Source: CAZUCD01 sp964618855
Lineage (GTDB): Bacteria; Sumerlaeota; Sumerlaeia; SLMS01; JANRJK01
Direction of reading: 5' to 3'
Length of the DNA: 22,228 nucleotides
Assembly (NCBI GenBank): GCA_964618855.1
Contig: CAZUCD010000056.1
Location: forward strand, 1 to 22,228
Shown here: piece after piece, positions 1 to 8,569 of the stretch
Layout: each line of letters begins with the position of its first letter
Position numbering within the stretch: the stretch's first letter is position 1
Position numbers and translations under genes: made by a program
The notes under the pieces: model-generated
The model's input: the letters and a program-made list of their open reading frames with translations, nothing else
Told to the model about the DNA's origin: nothing
Databases searched by the model: none

Positions 1-1063
1 TTGCAATCTCATCCCACTCCAGGCACGCCGCCGGGCGGACGGGCTGGCCTGGTCCCCGTATGAGCGCCCGGGTGCAGGACTCCAGCCACTCCGCCCGTGT
101 GCGCGCGATCTGCACATCCCCCGCGTAGTCAGCCTCCACGTCCGGGATGGCGGACGACACGACGGGGCGGCCCGAGGCGAGGTACTCCGGCGTCTTCGTC
201 GGGCTCATGTACTGTGTCAGGTCATTGACAACCCACGGAATCAGGCACACGTCGAACGCGCGCAGCCACTGCGGCAGGTCGGCGTAGTCGCAGGCTCCCG
301 GCAGCACGAGGTTCGGTTCGGACGGAAACCTCGATGCGTCGCCAAGGACGGGCCCCACGAGGACGATGGTCCAATTGCGGCGCTCCTGCGCGAGCCACGC
401 GAGCAATGGCCAGTCGATGCGCTCGTCGATGGCGCCGAAGTAGCCCAGGATCGGCCGCGGAAGACCCTCGGCCGCCGGATGGACGGGACCCGGCCCCGCC
501 GCTCGGGCGAAGTGGGCGAAATCGATCCCGCTCGGCAGGCAGATGGGCTTCGCACCACGAGCCTCCAGCAGCGCCGCGAGCGACCGCCCCCCTGCAAACA
601 CGACGTGGGCCTCGCGCAGCAGCTCGTCCTCCATGGCGATGACGGTGTCGTCCCTGCGGGCAAATGCGCCGTGCGGGTCCATGGCATCGTAGACGAGCAG
701 GTCCGGCTTCAGCTCGCGCGCGACCCGGACGAAGCGGGGATGCTGGCACCAAAGAACGCGGGGTCCGGTGGTCCACGCGCGGCGCGCGCGGGCGGCGATG
801 CTCGCGTCCGTCATGCGCCGCGCCCAGTCAAACCTCCACGAACCCGGCACCTGCGGCAGCGTGACGGCCAGCAGGTTCGGCGCAGGTTCCTGGATCCGCT
901 CGGAGATCGGAAGCAGGGAGAAGCGGACCAGCCGCTCGACGGAGAAGTACGCGATGCGGTGCCCCATGCGGGCAAAGCGGGTCGCGAGCTGCTGGGGACG
1001 CTGGAAGAGCTTCCGGTCCCAGTTGAGGTGGGACAGCATCACGATGTCGAGCGCGCCGGACAT
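1..1063 (-). CDS. GT-B family glycosyltransferase, TuaH-like (3' end beyond window)
   Basis: The frame reads from an ATG at 1063 (complement) to the left edge without a stop, about 354 codons, so the C-terminus is missing. The N-terminus has the pattern LSHLNWDRKLFQRPQQLA, typical of glycosyltransferases related to TuaH of teichuronic acid synthesis and to family-1 enzymes of exopolysaccharide clusters. Further motifs, in order, are VYDAMDPHGAF, a PSGID segment, LGYFGAIDERIDW opening the C-terminal Rossmann domain, and SPTKTPEYLASGRPVV, the nucleotide-sugar donor loop with its conserved Glu. It should be cytoplasmic or membrane-associated and transfer a sugar from an NDP-sugar to a glycan or lipid acceptor; the substrate cannot be read. 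No clear Shine-Dalgarno precedes the ATG. It is divergent from the 6-phosphogluconate dehydrogenase gene across about 196 bp, in which I see no convincing promoter. Confidence 0.85.
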   Translation of the reverse strand, partial: MSGALDIVMLSHLNWDRKLFQRPQQLATRFARMGHRIAYFSVERLVRFSLLPISERIQEPAPNLLAVTLPQVPGSWRFDWARRMTDASIAARARRAWTTGPRVLWCQHPRFVRVARELKPDLLVYDAMDPHGAFARRDDTVIAMEDELLREAHVVFAGGRSLAALLEARGAKPICLPSGIDFAHFARAAGPGPVHPAAEGLPRPILGYFGAIDERIDWPLLAWLAQERRNWTIVLVGPVLGDASRFPSEPNLVLPGACDYADLPQWLRAFDVCLIPWVVNDLTQYMSPTKTPEYLASGRPVVSSAIPDVEADYAGDVQIARTRAEWLESCTRALIRGPGQPVRPAACLEWDEIA

Positions 1064-1259
1064 GGGCAGGAGTCACGGCGCGTCCGGGGCTGGAGCCTAG
1101 CGGAATGTGGCGTGGTCCGCGGGGCTTGCCCAGGTTGGCGCGGCGCACCTTTCGCGCCTTGCCCCGGGCCGCGTGGGGCGGGTTCATGGGGTGCGCCACC
1201 AAGCAGGAATCCCCGGGTGCCCGGAACGGGCTCCCGCACGCGCAGGAGGCTCCCGCCAC

Positions 1260-2687
1260 ATGCCCGCCACCCAACAATTCGGGGTCGTCGGCCTCGCCGT
1301 CATGGGGGCGAACCTCGCCCTCAACGTCAGCGACCGCGGCATCCCCATTTCGGTTTACAACCGCACGATCTCGGTCACGGAGGAGTTCGTTGCGAGAAAC
1401 CCCGGACGCGACATCGTCGGCGCGAAGACGCTGGAGGAGTTCGTCGGCTCCCTCATCAAGCCCCGTTGCATCCTGCTGATGGTGCAGGCCGGGAAGGCCG
1501 TGGACGCGGTGATCGCGCAGCTTCGGCCCCTTCTCGACAAGGGCGACATCGTGATCGACGGCGGCAACTCGCACTACCCGGACACGGAGCGGCGATTCAT
1601 CGAGCTGGAGAAGGCGGGCCTGCGCTTCGTCGGCATGGGCGTGAGCGGCGGGGAGGAGGGCGCGCGCCACGGCCCGTCCCTGATGCCGGGCGGCCCGGCG
1701 GAGGCCTACGCGGCGCTCGCCCCCACGCTCGAGAAGATCGCGGCGAAGACCGACACCGGTGCGTGCGTGACGCACGTCGGCCGCGGCGCAGCGGGCCACT
1801 TCGTCAAGATGGTCCACAACGGCATCGAGTACGGCGACATGCAGCTCATCGCAGAGACGTACGACCTGCTCCGCGAGGTGGGCGGATTCTCCCCCGTTGA
1901 AATGGAGGAGACTTTCCGCGCCTGGAACCGCGGCATCCTGAAGAGCTTCCTGATCGAGATCACATCCGAAATCGTGGCGCGCAAGGACCCCGAGACCGGG
2001 TCGCTCATGCTCGACCTGATCGTGGACAAGGCGGGGCAGAAGGGAACAGGCAAGTGGACGACGCAGGCGGCGCTGGACCTTGGCATCGCGGTGCCGACGA
2101 TGACGGCTGCGGTGGATGCGCGCATGGTGTCCGCGCTGAAGGCCGAGCGCGTCGCGGCGTCAAAGGTGCTCTCGGGCGCCCGGCCCAAGGTCGGCGCGGT
2201 GGACAAGCTGGCCATACGCCAGGACCTGGAGAAGGCGCTCTACGCCGCGAAGGTCTGTTCGTACGCGCAGGGTCTCGCGATGCTCGCCAAGGCCAGCACC
2301 GAGTTCCAGTACGGCCTGCACCTGGACGAAGTGGCGCGAATCTGGAAGGGTGGCTGCATCATACGGGCGGCGATGCTGGACCGCATCCGGGCGGCGTATG
2401 CGGGGGGCAATCCGCCGGTGAACCTGCTGGTTGATGCCAGCTTTGCGGAGGAGATGAAGTCTGCGGAGTCCTCGCTGAGGAGGATGGTGTCGCTGGCCGC
2501 GCAGCAGGGCATCGCGGCACCGGCGCTGTCCGCCTCGCTCGCGTACTACGACGCCTACCGGCGGGAGCGGCTCCCGGCCTACCTGACGCAGGCACAGCGG
2601 GATTTCTTTGGCGCGCATACGTTCGAGCGAAGCGACCGTCCTGGTGAGGCGGTGCACTTCGAGTGGTCCCGCAAGGACGCAAACTAG
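1260..2687 (+). CDS. gnd: 6-phosphogluconate dehydrogenase, decarboxylating
   Basis: Oxidatively decarboxylates 6-phosphogluconate to ribulose 5-phosphate in the pentose phosphate pathway, making NADPH; cytoplasmic. The 475-residue product matches the long form of the family. Visible elements are the N-terminal Rossmann motif GLAVMGANLALN (residues 11-22), NRT at 34-36 (the Arg fits NADP binding), the signature GMGVSGGEEGARHGPS (125-140), and the catalytic segment FVKMVHNGIEY with Lys183 and Glu190, the same numbering as the sheep enzyme. DKAGQKGTGKWT lies at 256-267 and FGAHTFER near the C-terminus. The frame is open upstream to 1107, but the ATG at 1260 gives the family N-terminus and has GGAGG at 1245-1249, ten bases upstream. 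It looks monocistronic. Confidence 0.97.
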   Translation: MPATQQFGVVGLAVMGANLALNVSDRGIPISVYNRTISVTEEFVARNPGRDIVGAKTLEEFVGSLIKPRCILLMVQAGKAVDAVIAQLRPLLDKGDIVIDGGNSHYPDTERRFIELEKAGLRFVGMGVSGGEEGARHGPSLMPGGPAEAYAALAPTLEKIAAKTDTGACVTHVGRGAAGHFVKMVHNGIEYGDMQLIAETYDLLREVGGFSPVEMEETFRAWNRGILKSFLIEITSEIVARKDPETGSLMLDLIVDKAGQKGTGKWTTQAALDLGIAVPTMTAAVDARMVSALKAERVAASKVLSGARPKVGAVDKLAIRQDLEKALYAAKVCSYAQGLAMLAKASTEFQYGLHLDEVARIWKGGCIIRAAMLDRIRAAYAGGNPPVNLLVDASFAEEMKSAESSLRRMVSLAAQQGIAAPALSASLAYYDAYRRERLPAYLTQAQRDFFGAHTFERSDRPGEAVHFEWSRKDAN

Positions 2688-2720
2688 GGGGCTCCCCGGC
2701 GGGTCTTTTTTGCGGGGACC
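2687..2720 (+). terminator. possible weak terminator after gnd
   Basis: Directly after the gnd stop, a short GGGG-gct-CCCC stem and an alternative CCCCG/CGGGG pairing flank a run of six T (about 2706-2711). The T run does not directly follow the stem, so the call is weak. Nothing else is recognisable in the 131-bp gap to the next gene. Confidence 0.3.
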
Positions 2721-2818
2721 GAGCGATCCGTTTTTGACACGGTTCCCACCGGGTCGGCACGATGTGGCAACAGTAGCGGTTCCGGCCGCGTGAACATCAG
2801 CAAAGCGAGGGCATCCCG

Positions 2819-4495
2819 ATGCGTTCAAGGGCTTGGCAGGCTACCGTGGTCGCGGCGTTCCTGGCGGCCGCCGGCTCCGCCGTGGGGGATGTGGTCGTGA
2901 TGACCAACGGGCAGCGCCTTGAGGGACGCGTCGAGACGCTCGACAAGAAACCCGACCGCGTCCGTTTCATCCGCGGCGTCGGGAGCATGGAACTCTCCCG
3001 CGGCAGCATCCGCGAGATCATAGAGGAACCGGATGCGGTGGACTGGCGGCGGATCGGCCTCCAGCTCGTGGAGGCGAAGAGCTACCAGCGCGGGATCGAG
3101 ACGCTCCAGCAGGCGCTCGCAATCGACCCGAACGACGCGGATGCCAAGCGCGGGATCGAGCGTGCGCAGGAGGCCATGAGCACCGCGCGCCGCGAGGAGG
3201 AGCGCGTGTCCGCGCAAAAGATCGAACGCGACATCGAGGAGTCCCGCCGCCTCCTGAAGGACGAACGCTTCGCGGAGGCGGAGAGCCTGCTCAAGAAGCT
3301 CTCGGCCGCAGCCCTGACGGACGCGCAGCGCACCGCCGCGCAGGGGGCGCTCGTCGAGCTCTACACCGCGTGGGGTTTCCAGCGGCTGGACCGACTCGAC
3401 CCGAAGGGCGCGGAGGCACACTACGCCCGCGTCCTCGAACTGGACCCCGACAACGCCAATGCCCGCGACAGGCTCCTCGAGGTCTGGAAGAACGACCCGG
3501 CGCGCAAGGCCGATGTCCTCAAGGCCTACCAGCAGAAGCTGGCCACGGACCCGGACAACCTTGACCTGAACATGCAGGTGGCGGACTCGCTCCTGATGAT
3601 GAACCGGCTCGAGGAGGCCATCCCCGCGCTTGAGAAGCTTGCGCCTGCGCCGAAGTACAGGGCGCTCCGCTACGACGCGCGCCTCAGGTCCACCCTCCGC
3701 GAGGTGATCCGCACCCAGCAGGAGGTCGGCAACTACGACGCCGCGATCTCCAACACGGAGAAGCTGCTCAAGTACTTCCCGGGCGAGGATTCGAGCCAAC
3801 TCGTGATCCTGCGCTACCGCAAGAACGTCGCGACCTCCGACCCGACCGACACGGATGCGCGCGCGCGCCTGATCAAGGGCCTGCGCGACGCGGGCCTGAA
3901 GGAACTGGCCGCGGACGAAGCCGCCATCGTCAGCCGCCTTGCCCCGAAGAACGAGATCCTCATGGCGATCCTGCGCGAGGAGGCGGAGGAGCGCCTTGCC
4001 GACGTCCGCGAGACACTCAACCGGAGGGAGTTCGCTGTCGCGAGGGACATGGCGCGGCGCTACATCGAGATGTACTCGGACCAGCCGGACCTCGCCGCGA
4101 AGGCCTCCGAGATGTACGAGCGCGCGAACATCGAGGCCGAGCGCCTCGCCCGAGAGACGCGCCAGCAGGCGCGCGAGATCGCCCAGCGCGGCACCGAGTA
4201 CTACCAGCAGGCCCTCGCCTTCGCCGAGCAACTGCGCTCCACCGAGGTCAACCAGGGCGCCCGTCCGTACAGCGCTAAGCAGGAAGCGATCAAGTTTGCG
4301 CGTCGCGCCATCGACTCCCTGACGACCGCCGTGAACATGGATCCCAGCCTGGGGCCCATCACCGGCATGGACCTTAATGCCCGCCTCGGCGACGCGCGCC
4401 AGCTCCTGACAACGCTCACCCAGTCGGGTGGGGGCCTCGAGCGCTACCGCTACACGACGAACAAGGGCGTGGACAGTACGCGCACGATCAAGTGA
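2819..4495 (+). CDS. secreted tetratricopeptide-repeat protein with N-terminal beta domain
   Basis: A 558-residue protein with a Sec signal peptide (basic start, hydrophobic core about residues 8-20, likely cut near SAVG-D; no lipobox Cys). A short beta-rich module follows at about 24-68 (VVVMTNGQRLEGRV...), the kind of small barrel often found before TPR arrays in exported proteins. TPR-like helical pairs are visible at about 75-108, 185-220 and 230-265, with repeated LDPDN/IDPND turns. The C-terminal 150 residues are highly charged helix with coiled-coil character. It probably scaffolds a periplasmic or envelope complex; no catalytic motif is seen. GCGAGGG at 2805-2811 is the ribosome site. 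It is followed after 20 bp by a membrane glycosyltransferase, so the two are probably co-transcribed. Specific function unknown. Confidence 0.85.
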   Translation: MRSRAWQATVVAAFLAAAGSAVGDVVVMTNGQRLEGRVETLDKKPDRVRFIRGVGSMELSRGSIREIIEEPDAVDWRRIGLQLVEAKSYQRGIETLQQALAIDPNDADAKRGIERAQEAMSTARREEERVSAQKIERDIEESRRLLKDERFAEAESLLKKLSAAALTDAQRTAAQGALVELYTAWGFQRLDRLDPKGAEAHYARVLELDPDNANARDRLLEVWKNDPARKADVLKAYQQKLATDPDNLDLNMQVADSLLMMNRLEEAIPALEKLAPAPKYRALRYDARLRSTLREVIRTQQEVGNYDAAISNTEKLLKYFPGEDSSQLVILRYRKNVATSDPTDTDARARLIKGLRDAGLKELAADEAAIVSRLAPKNEILMAILREEAEERLADVRETLNRREFAVARDMARRYIEMYSDQPDLAAKASEMYERANIEAERLARETRQQAREIAQRGTEYYQQALAFAEQLRSTEVNQGARPYSAKQEAIKFARRAIDSLTTAVNMDPSLGPITGMDLNARLGDARQLLTTLTQSGGGLERYRYTTNKGVDSTRTIK

Positions 4496-4515
4496 TGGGC
4501 GCGGCCTGAGGAAGC

Positions 4516-5871
4516 ATGGCCGCCGAACCGTCCCCGGCGGGCCCCAGCGGGGCCCTGGCTGCCTTCACGCTGTTGTTCGGAGCCGCGGCTTGCCTCTCGC
4601 TCGGGCTCATGGCCCCGCACCTGCCGTCCCTGCTCGAGATGGACTCGCTCGGGTACTACAAGTCCGCGATCAACCTGATGCGCCACGGCGTGTTCTCGGA
4701 GGCCGGTGCGCCGGGGCTTCACCCGATCTCCTTCCGAACACCAGGGTATCCGTTTCTGCTCGCGGGCCTGTTTCGCCTGACGGGGCCGGGTGTGCTCGCC
4801 CCTGCCGTGCTCAACCTCGCCCTGTTGTGGGCCACGGGGATGATGGCGATGCGAGCGGCGGGGATGCTCGGGGCGGGCAGCCGCACGTCGCTTGCGGCCG
4901 GACTCCTCGTGTCGGCGAACCCACTGGCGCTTTTCTGGGCGACGCAGGTCTACACGGACACGCTGTTCGTCGCGGTGCTGGTCGCCGGACTCATGCTGGG
5001 ACTGCCGTCGGTGGTCGGGCGACCCTGCGCGCGGCGGCTGGCGGCTGCGTCCGCGGTGGCGGGACTGCTCCCGCTTGTGAGGCCGCTCGGACTCTACGTG
5101 GTCGTCGCTGCCGTCGGCGCTGGGCTCCTGCTGCTCGGCCTTTCGTGGCCGGGGCTGGGTCGATCGCGGCGGCTCCGTGCAGCCCTGTTGGCGCTTGTCT
5201 GCACGGGATTGGCGCTCGCGCCCACACTGGGGTGGATGGCGAGGAACAAGTCGCAGTTCGGCACATTTCACTTTTGCGAGATCGGTGCGTGGAACCTGCG
5301 CTTTGCGCACATGAACGTGGTGCTTTCCGAGGCTGAGGGGGCGGACTTTGGCAGGTTGTTCGCCGACTCCTTCAAGGAAACCTATCCCCGGATCTACCGC
5401 CCGACGACATCGCCCGGCGTCCTCGCGGAGGGTTGGACGCGCGAGGCGCTCGACATCGCGACGCGGCATCCCGGCACGGCACTGCGCGTTGCCGCGCGCA
5501 ACCTGCGGCCGCTCCTCTCCCCCTCGGTTGCAGACTGGCGGCGCGGGCTGGGACGCGAGGGCGAACCGTCAGGGGCGTGGAGGTTGGCCGCCGGGGCGGA
5601 GTGGCTGCTCGTCCTTGGCGTGGCCGCATGGTCGATCTGGAATCTGGGCGTGCGTTTCCGCGCGCGGGAGCAGCGTGCGCCGACGGCATGCCTCGCGCTG
5701 CTGGCGGCGTTGCTGGTCCTGTTGTCGTTGCCGGCGGGGAACATGACCGCGGCGCGGTTCAGGCTGCCTGTTTGGCCCGTGCTCGTGCTGCTTGCCTGCG
5801 TCGGACGGTCTCCGCGCGGTTGCGGCCGTGGGGATCAGGGCGCCGCGGCTGCGAGCTGCTCCGCCACGTAG
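4516..5871 (+). CDS. GT39/ArnT-like polytopic membrane glycosyltransferase
   Basis: A 451-residue membrane protein with about 9-11 hydrophobic segments. After the first transmembrane helix it carries MDSLGYYKSAINL (residues 42-54) and FRTPGYPFLLA (73-83). This acidic-residue plus RTPGYP arrangement is typical of the first periplasmic loop in the dolichyl-phosphate-mannose/ArnT superfamily (GT-C fold), where the Asp is the likely catalytic base. Such enzymes move a sugar from a polyprenyl-phosphate donor to lipid, protein or glycan on the periplasmic side; the acceptor here is unknown. It starts 20 bp after the TPR gene with GAGGAAG just upstream, so the pair may form one operon. Its last 37 bases overlap the 3' end of the convergent phosphoesterase gene. 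Confidence 0.8.
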   Translation: MAAEPSPAGPSGALAAFTLLFGAAACLSLGLMAPHLPSLLEMDSLGYYKSAINLMRHGVFSEAGAPGLHPISFRTPGYPFLLAGLFRLTGPGVLAPAVLNLALLWATGMMAMRAAGMLGAGSRTSLAAGLLVSANPLALFWATQVYTDTLFVAVLVAGLMLGLPSVVGRPCARRLAAASAVAGLLPLVRPLGLYVVVAAVGAGLLLLGLSWPGLGRSRRLRAALLALVCTGLALAPTLGWMARNKSQFGTFHFCEIGAWNLRFAHMNVVLSEAEGADFGRLFADSFKETYPRIYRPTTSPGVLAEGWTREALDIATRHPGTALRVAARNLRPLLSPSVADWRRGLGREGEPSGAWRLAAGAEWLLVLGVAAWSIWNLGVRFRAREQRAPTACLALLAALLVLLSLPAGNMTAARFRLPVWPVLVLLACVGRSPRGCGRGDQGAAAASCSAT

Positions 5872-6851
5872 GTCCGGAGCTCGCGCAGCACGAGTTCCCT
5901 CGCTTCCTCGAACGGACGGTCGGACACCACGAGGCCGGCGGCGTTGAAGTGGCCCCCGCCGCCGAAGCGCTGGGCGACCTCCGCGCAGTCGATCCTGCCC
6001 TTCCCTCGAAGGCCCCCGCGAAGCCCGCCGGTCCTCATCTCATGGAAGAGGAGCGAAATCTCGACTCCGCGGATCGCGCGGAGCTCGTTGACGAGGCCAT
6101 CGGGTTCCACTTCCTCGCCCCCTGCGTCGTCATAGTCGCCGCTGCGAAGTTCTGACCACGCGAAGGCTCCGTCGAGCTCGACCTTGAGGCGCTCGTAGGC
6201 GCGACCGGAGAGGAGGAACTCGCCGCGCTCGCGCGATTCGTAGTACGCCGTCGATGCGGTGCCGGGATCGGCGCCAAGCCGGACCAGCCGCGCCGCCAGG
6301 TCGAACGTGGCCGCATTCGTGTTCGAGTAGCGGAATCCGCCTGTGTCCGACATGACGGACAAGTAGGCGGCCGAGGCGATCTCCGGGGTGATCGTGACTC
6401 CGAGCGCGCCGAGGATGTTGATGACCTGCTCCCCCACCGCGGCGGCATCCACGTCGATGAAGTTGTAGTCCGCAAAGCGGTCGTTGGTCAGGTGATGGTC
6501 AATGTTCAGCGTTTTTCCCACGGGCGCGAATCCATCGGCTACCCGGCGCACGGCCCCGCAATCCACGAACACCGTCAGGTCGACCTGCCAGGGGGGCATC
6601 GTCGTCTGGATGCAGTCCGATCCGCGCAGGTAGTTCGTCTTCGGCCCGAGTCCGTCGCGGTTGTAGGCTGCGACGCGCTTTCCCAGGGACTTCAGGCCAA
6701 GCAGCAGCGCCACCGAGGACCCGATGCAGTCGCCGTCGGGACGCAGGTGGCTCACGACGAGGATGTTGTCCGACCTTCTCAGGATTTCGACGGTCTCCGC
6801 CAGGTTGACTGCCCGGCGCGTGGGTGAGGATCCGTTGGAGTTCTGGGACAT
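5835..6851 (-). CDS. nrnA: DHH/DHHA1 phosphoesterase, NrnA-like (nanoRNase / pAp phosphatase family)
   Basis: A 338-residue protein with all DHH-family motifs: HLRPDGDCIGS (residues 35-45, motif I), VFVDCG (94-99, motif II), NIDHHLTN (117-124, the DHH signature) and VMSDTGGFRYSNT (167-179, motif IV). The C-terminal DHHA1 substrate-binding motif is GGGGHFNAAG (about 297-306). Family members degrade 2-5 nt RNAs and in several bacteria dephosphorylate 3'-phosphoadenosine 5'-phosphate, using two Mn2+ ions in the cytoplasm. The frame is open far upstream, but the ATG at 6851 gives the standard N-terminus; only a weak GGAG lies about 16 bases ahead of it. It is divergent from mreC. The exact substrate (nanoRNA, pAp or c-di-AMP) is not readable from sequence. 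Confidence 0.9.
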   Translation of the reverse strand: MSQNSNGSSPTRRAVNLAETVEILRRSDNILVVSHLRPDGDCIGSSVALLLGLKSLGKRVAAYNRDGLGPKTNYLRGSDCIQTTMPPWQVDLTVFVDCGAVRRVADGFAPVGKTLNIDHHLTNDRFADYNFIDVDAAAVGEQVINILGALGVTITPEIASAAYLSVMSDTGGFRYSNTNAATFDLAARLVRLGADPGTASTAYYESRERGEFLLSGRAYERLKVELDGAFAWSELRSGDYDDAGGEEVEPDGLVNELRAIRGVEISLLFHEMRTGGLRGGLRGKGRIDCAEVAQRFGGGGHFNAAGLVVSDRPFEEARELVLRELRTYVAEQLAAAAP

Positions 6852-7111
6852 GGCTGGGTGCGGTGTGCTCCGGCTGGTATCAAACCCGCCAGTAGGTGCG
6901 TCCCGAGGGGGCCCGTCAATGGAATTGGACCGGGGACGTGTGGGCGCAAGGAAGGGGCTCAGGGAATCGTCCTCGTGGCCCCGCGCTGGTTCGGGTCCTC
7001 GCGCCTTTGCGTTGGTCAGGGTGATCCGGCTTGACGTTGTGCGCGCCGGGGCGGGCGCGATGGGTCGCAGCATTGCGATCCACACCTCCCGTTCCGCGAG
7101 CTCCCGCGTCC

Positions 7112-7975
7112 GTGATCGCCCAGCACGCCCCAGCACGCCCCGCCCCGACCCCACGACAGTGGTGGTTGGGGGCCGCCGTCCTCTTTGTCGGTGCCGTGGG
7201 CATCGGCATCCTCGACTCATCCCCGCGGGAACCGCTCGCCGCCCCGCGTTCCCTGTTGGGATCGATGTTCTCACCGGTGGCGCGGGCTGGGTCCGCGATC
7301 CACGGCACGTCGGAGGCGGTCTGGACGGCGTTGCTCGGCCGTGGGGAACTCGAGCGCGAGAACGAGGAGCTCCGGCGCGAGATCGCGGAGATGCGCCTGC
7401 GCGGGGCGATCGACGCGGCGCAGCTCTCCGTTTCCGGGGCACGCGCCGCCATCGCGCCCAGCCTTCCGCCGGACACCTCACTGCTCGATGCGGCGGTTCT
7501 CGGCATGGCCCCCACCTCGGGCAGGCGACTCTTGTGGGTCTCCCGCGGATCGGCCGATGGGGTCGAGCCCGGCATGGTCGTCGTCGGCGCGCACGGAATC
7601 GTCGGGACGGTTAACAGGGTCTTTGCAGGCTCCTGCCTCGTGGCGGTGATAGGCGATGGCCGGAGCCGCTGGGGTGCCGTGGGGGCCGACAGCGGGGAGA
7701 CGGTCGTCATTGCCGGCACCGGGGAATCCGCCTCCGCGCACATACAGCTCTCCGGGACGGAGACGCTCCTTCGGCCGGGCGAGGTCCTCGTCAGTTCGGG
7801 ACAGGCGGGCTCCGCGGCTCCCGGGGGCATTCCTATCGGAACGATGCGCGAGCTGACGCGGAGCCGCACCGGTGAAGCCGTCGGCATCATCGACCTAGCT
7901 GAAGACCCGGGGACATGCCGGGTCGTGTTCATCCTGACGTCGCGGCAGCTTCCCGCCGCCCCCCCATCGAAGTGA
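7112..7975 (+). CDS. mreC: rod shape-determining protein MreC
   Basis: MreC links the MreB cytoskeleton to the periplasmic elongation machinery. The product (287 residues from GTG 7112) has a single N-terminal membrane anchor (about 17-34), a coiled coil (about 76-105, ELERENEELRREIAEMRLR) and a double beta-barrel domain with the typical SGRRLLWVSRGSADGVEPGMVVV, GIVG and VLVSSGQAGSAAPGGIPIG-type strands (given here in pieces). The start is uncertain: GTG 7112 gives a short cytoplasmic tail, while TTG 7031 adds 27 residues and has GGTGATC five bases upstream. The last codons overlap the next gene as GTGA, supporting co-translation with an mreD-like gene. No mreB is in the window. Confidence 0.88.
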   Translation: MIAQHAPARPAPTPRQWWLGAAVLFVGAVGIGILDSSPREPLAAPRSLLGSMFSPVARAGSAIHGTSEAVWTALLGRGELERENEELRREIAEMRLRGAIDAAQLSVSGARAAIAPSLPPDTSLLDAAVLGMAPTSGRRLLWVSRGSADGVEPGMVVVGAHGIVGTVNRVFAGSCLVAVIGDGRSRWGAVGADSGETVVIAGTGESASAHIQLSGTETLLRPGEVLVSSGQAGSAAPGGIPIGTMRELTRSRTGEAVGIIDLAEDPGTCRVVFILTSRQLPAAPPSK

Positions 7976-8508
7976 TCTCCCGAAGCTCGATTCGCTCGGG
8001 CGCACGCGAGTTCGTCGGCGGCGCCCTTGTGGGCATGATCGCGCTTTCGGTGTGCGTGCTTGCAGCGTCGGCTGCGAGGGTGCCCGTCGAGTCTGCGCTC
8101 CTGGTTGGGGCTGCGGCGTGCGGGGGGAGGGGCCTGTGGGGGCAGATCGGCGCCCTGTCGGTGGCGATGGCGGCTGGCTTGGCGCTGGGGGGCCACGCAG
8201 CGGGCCCGCTGGCGGCGGCACTCGGCGCGGGCTGGCTCGCGTCCTTCGGAGAGTTCGCGCGCTCGGAGGCATGGGGCTTCGGGCATCTGCGTGCGGCGGG
8301 GCGCTTCCTCGCCGCCGGTGCGCTGCTGCTGCTCCTCGGCCAGTGGCTTGGCTGGGACTCGCGGGGTCCGCTGGCGGGTCCGGTGCTCGGTGCCGCCGGC
8401 TTGGTCTTCATGGCCATCCTGGGCGTCGAACTCGCCCGCAACGTGCGCGCGGCCTCCAGGGCCGGCAAGACGCGCGCAAGGCGGCGTCCGAATCCGATTC
8501 CGACTTGA
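7972..8508 (+). CDS. MreD-like small integral membrane protein
   Basis: A 178-residue hydrophobic protein with about five membrane segments (around 13-32, 36-58, 60-80, 108-124, 130-150) and a basic C-terminal tail (RAGKTRARRR). Sequence resemblance to MreD is not obvious because MreD diverges fast. Position, size and topology fit: it begins with GTG 7972, overlapping the mreC TGA stop in a four-base GTGA, which is characteristic of coupled mreC-mreD translation. The frame is open further upstream inside mreC, but a start there would overlap far more. If correct, it works with MreC in the rod/elongation complex. The alternative is an unrelated small membrane protein. Confidence 0.65.
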   Translation: MISRSSIRSGAREFVGGALVGMIALSVCVLAASAARVPVESALLVGAAACGGRGLWGQIGALSVAMAAGLALGGHAAGPLAAALGAGWLASFGEFARSEAWGFGHLRAAGRFLAAGALLLLLGQWLGWDSRGPLAGPVLGAAGLVFMAILGVELARNVRAASRAGKTRARRRPNPIPT

Positions 8509-8569
8509 TTCTCTGCCGGCGACGGGGGACGAGGTGCGGACCACCCCACCAGCACGCACGGAAACCGAC

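Noticed and set aside
479..1900. Long plus-strand open frame across the left glycosyltransferase and the 5' part of gnd
   Set aside because: Product is Arg/Gly/Pro-rich without domains and lies over two well-supported genes; it is a shadow caused by high GC.
7119..7148. Short tandem repeat of CCCAGCACGC
   Set aside because: Only two copies, inside the mreC N-terminal codons (QHAPARPAP); no CRISPR-like spacing or further units.
6852..7481. N-terminal extension of the NrnA-like protein
   Set aside because: Extension is Arg/Pro-rich and lies opposite mreC; DHH proteins normally start close to motif I, as from ATG 6851.
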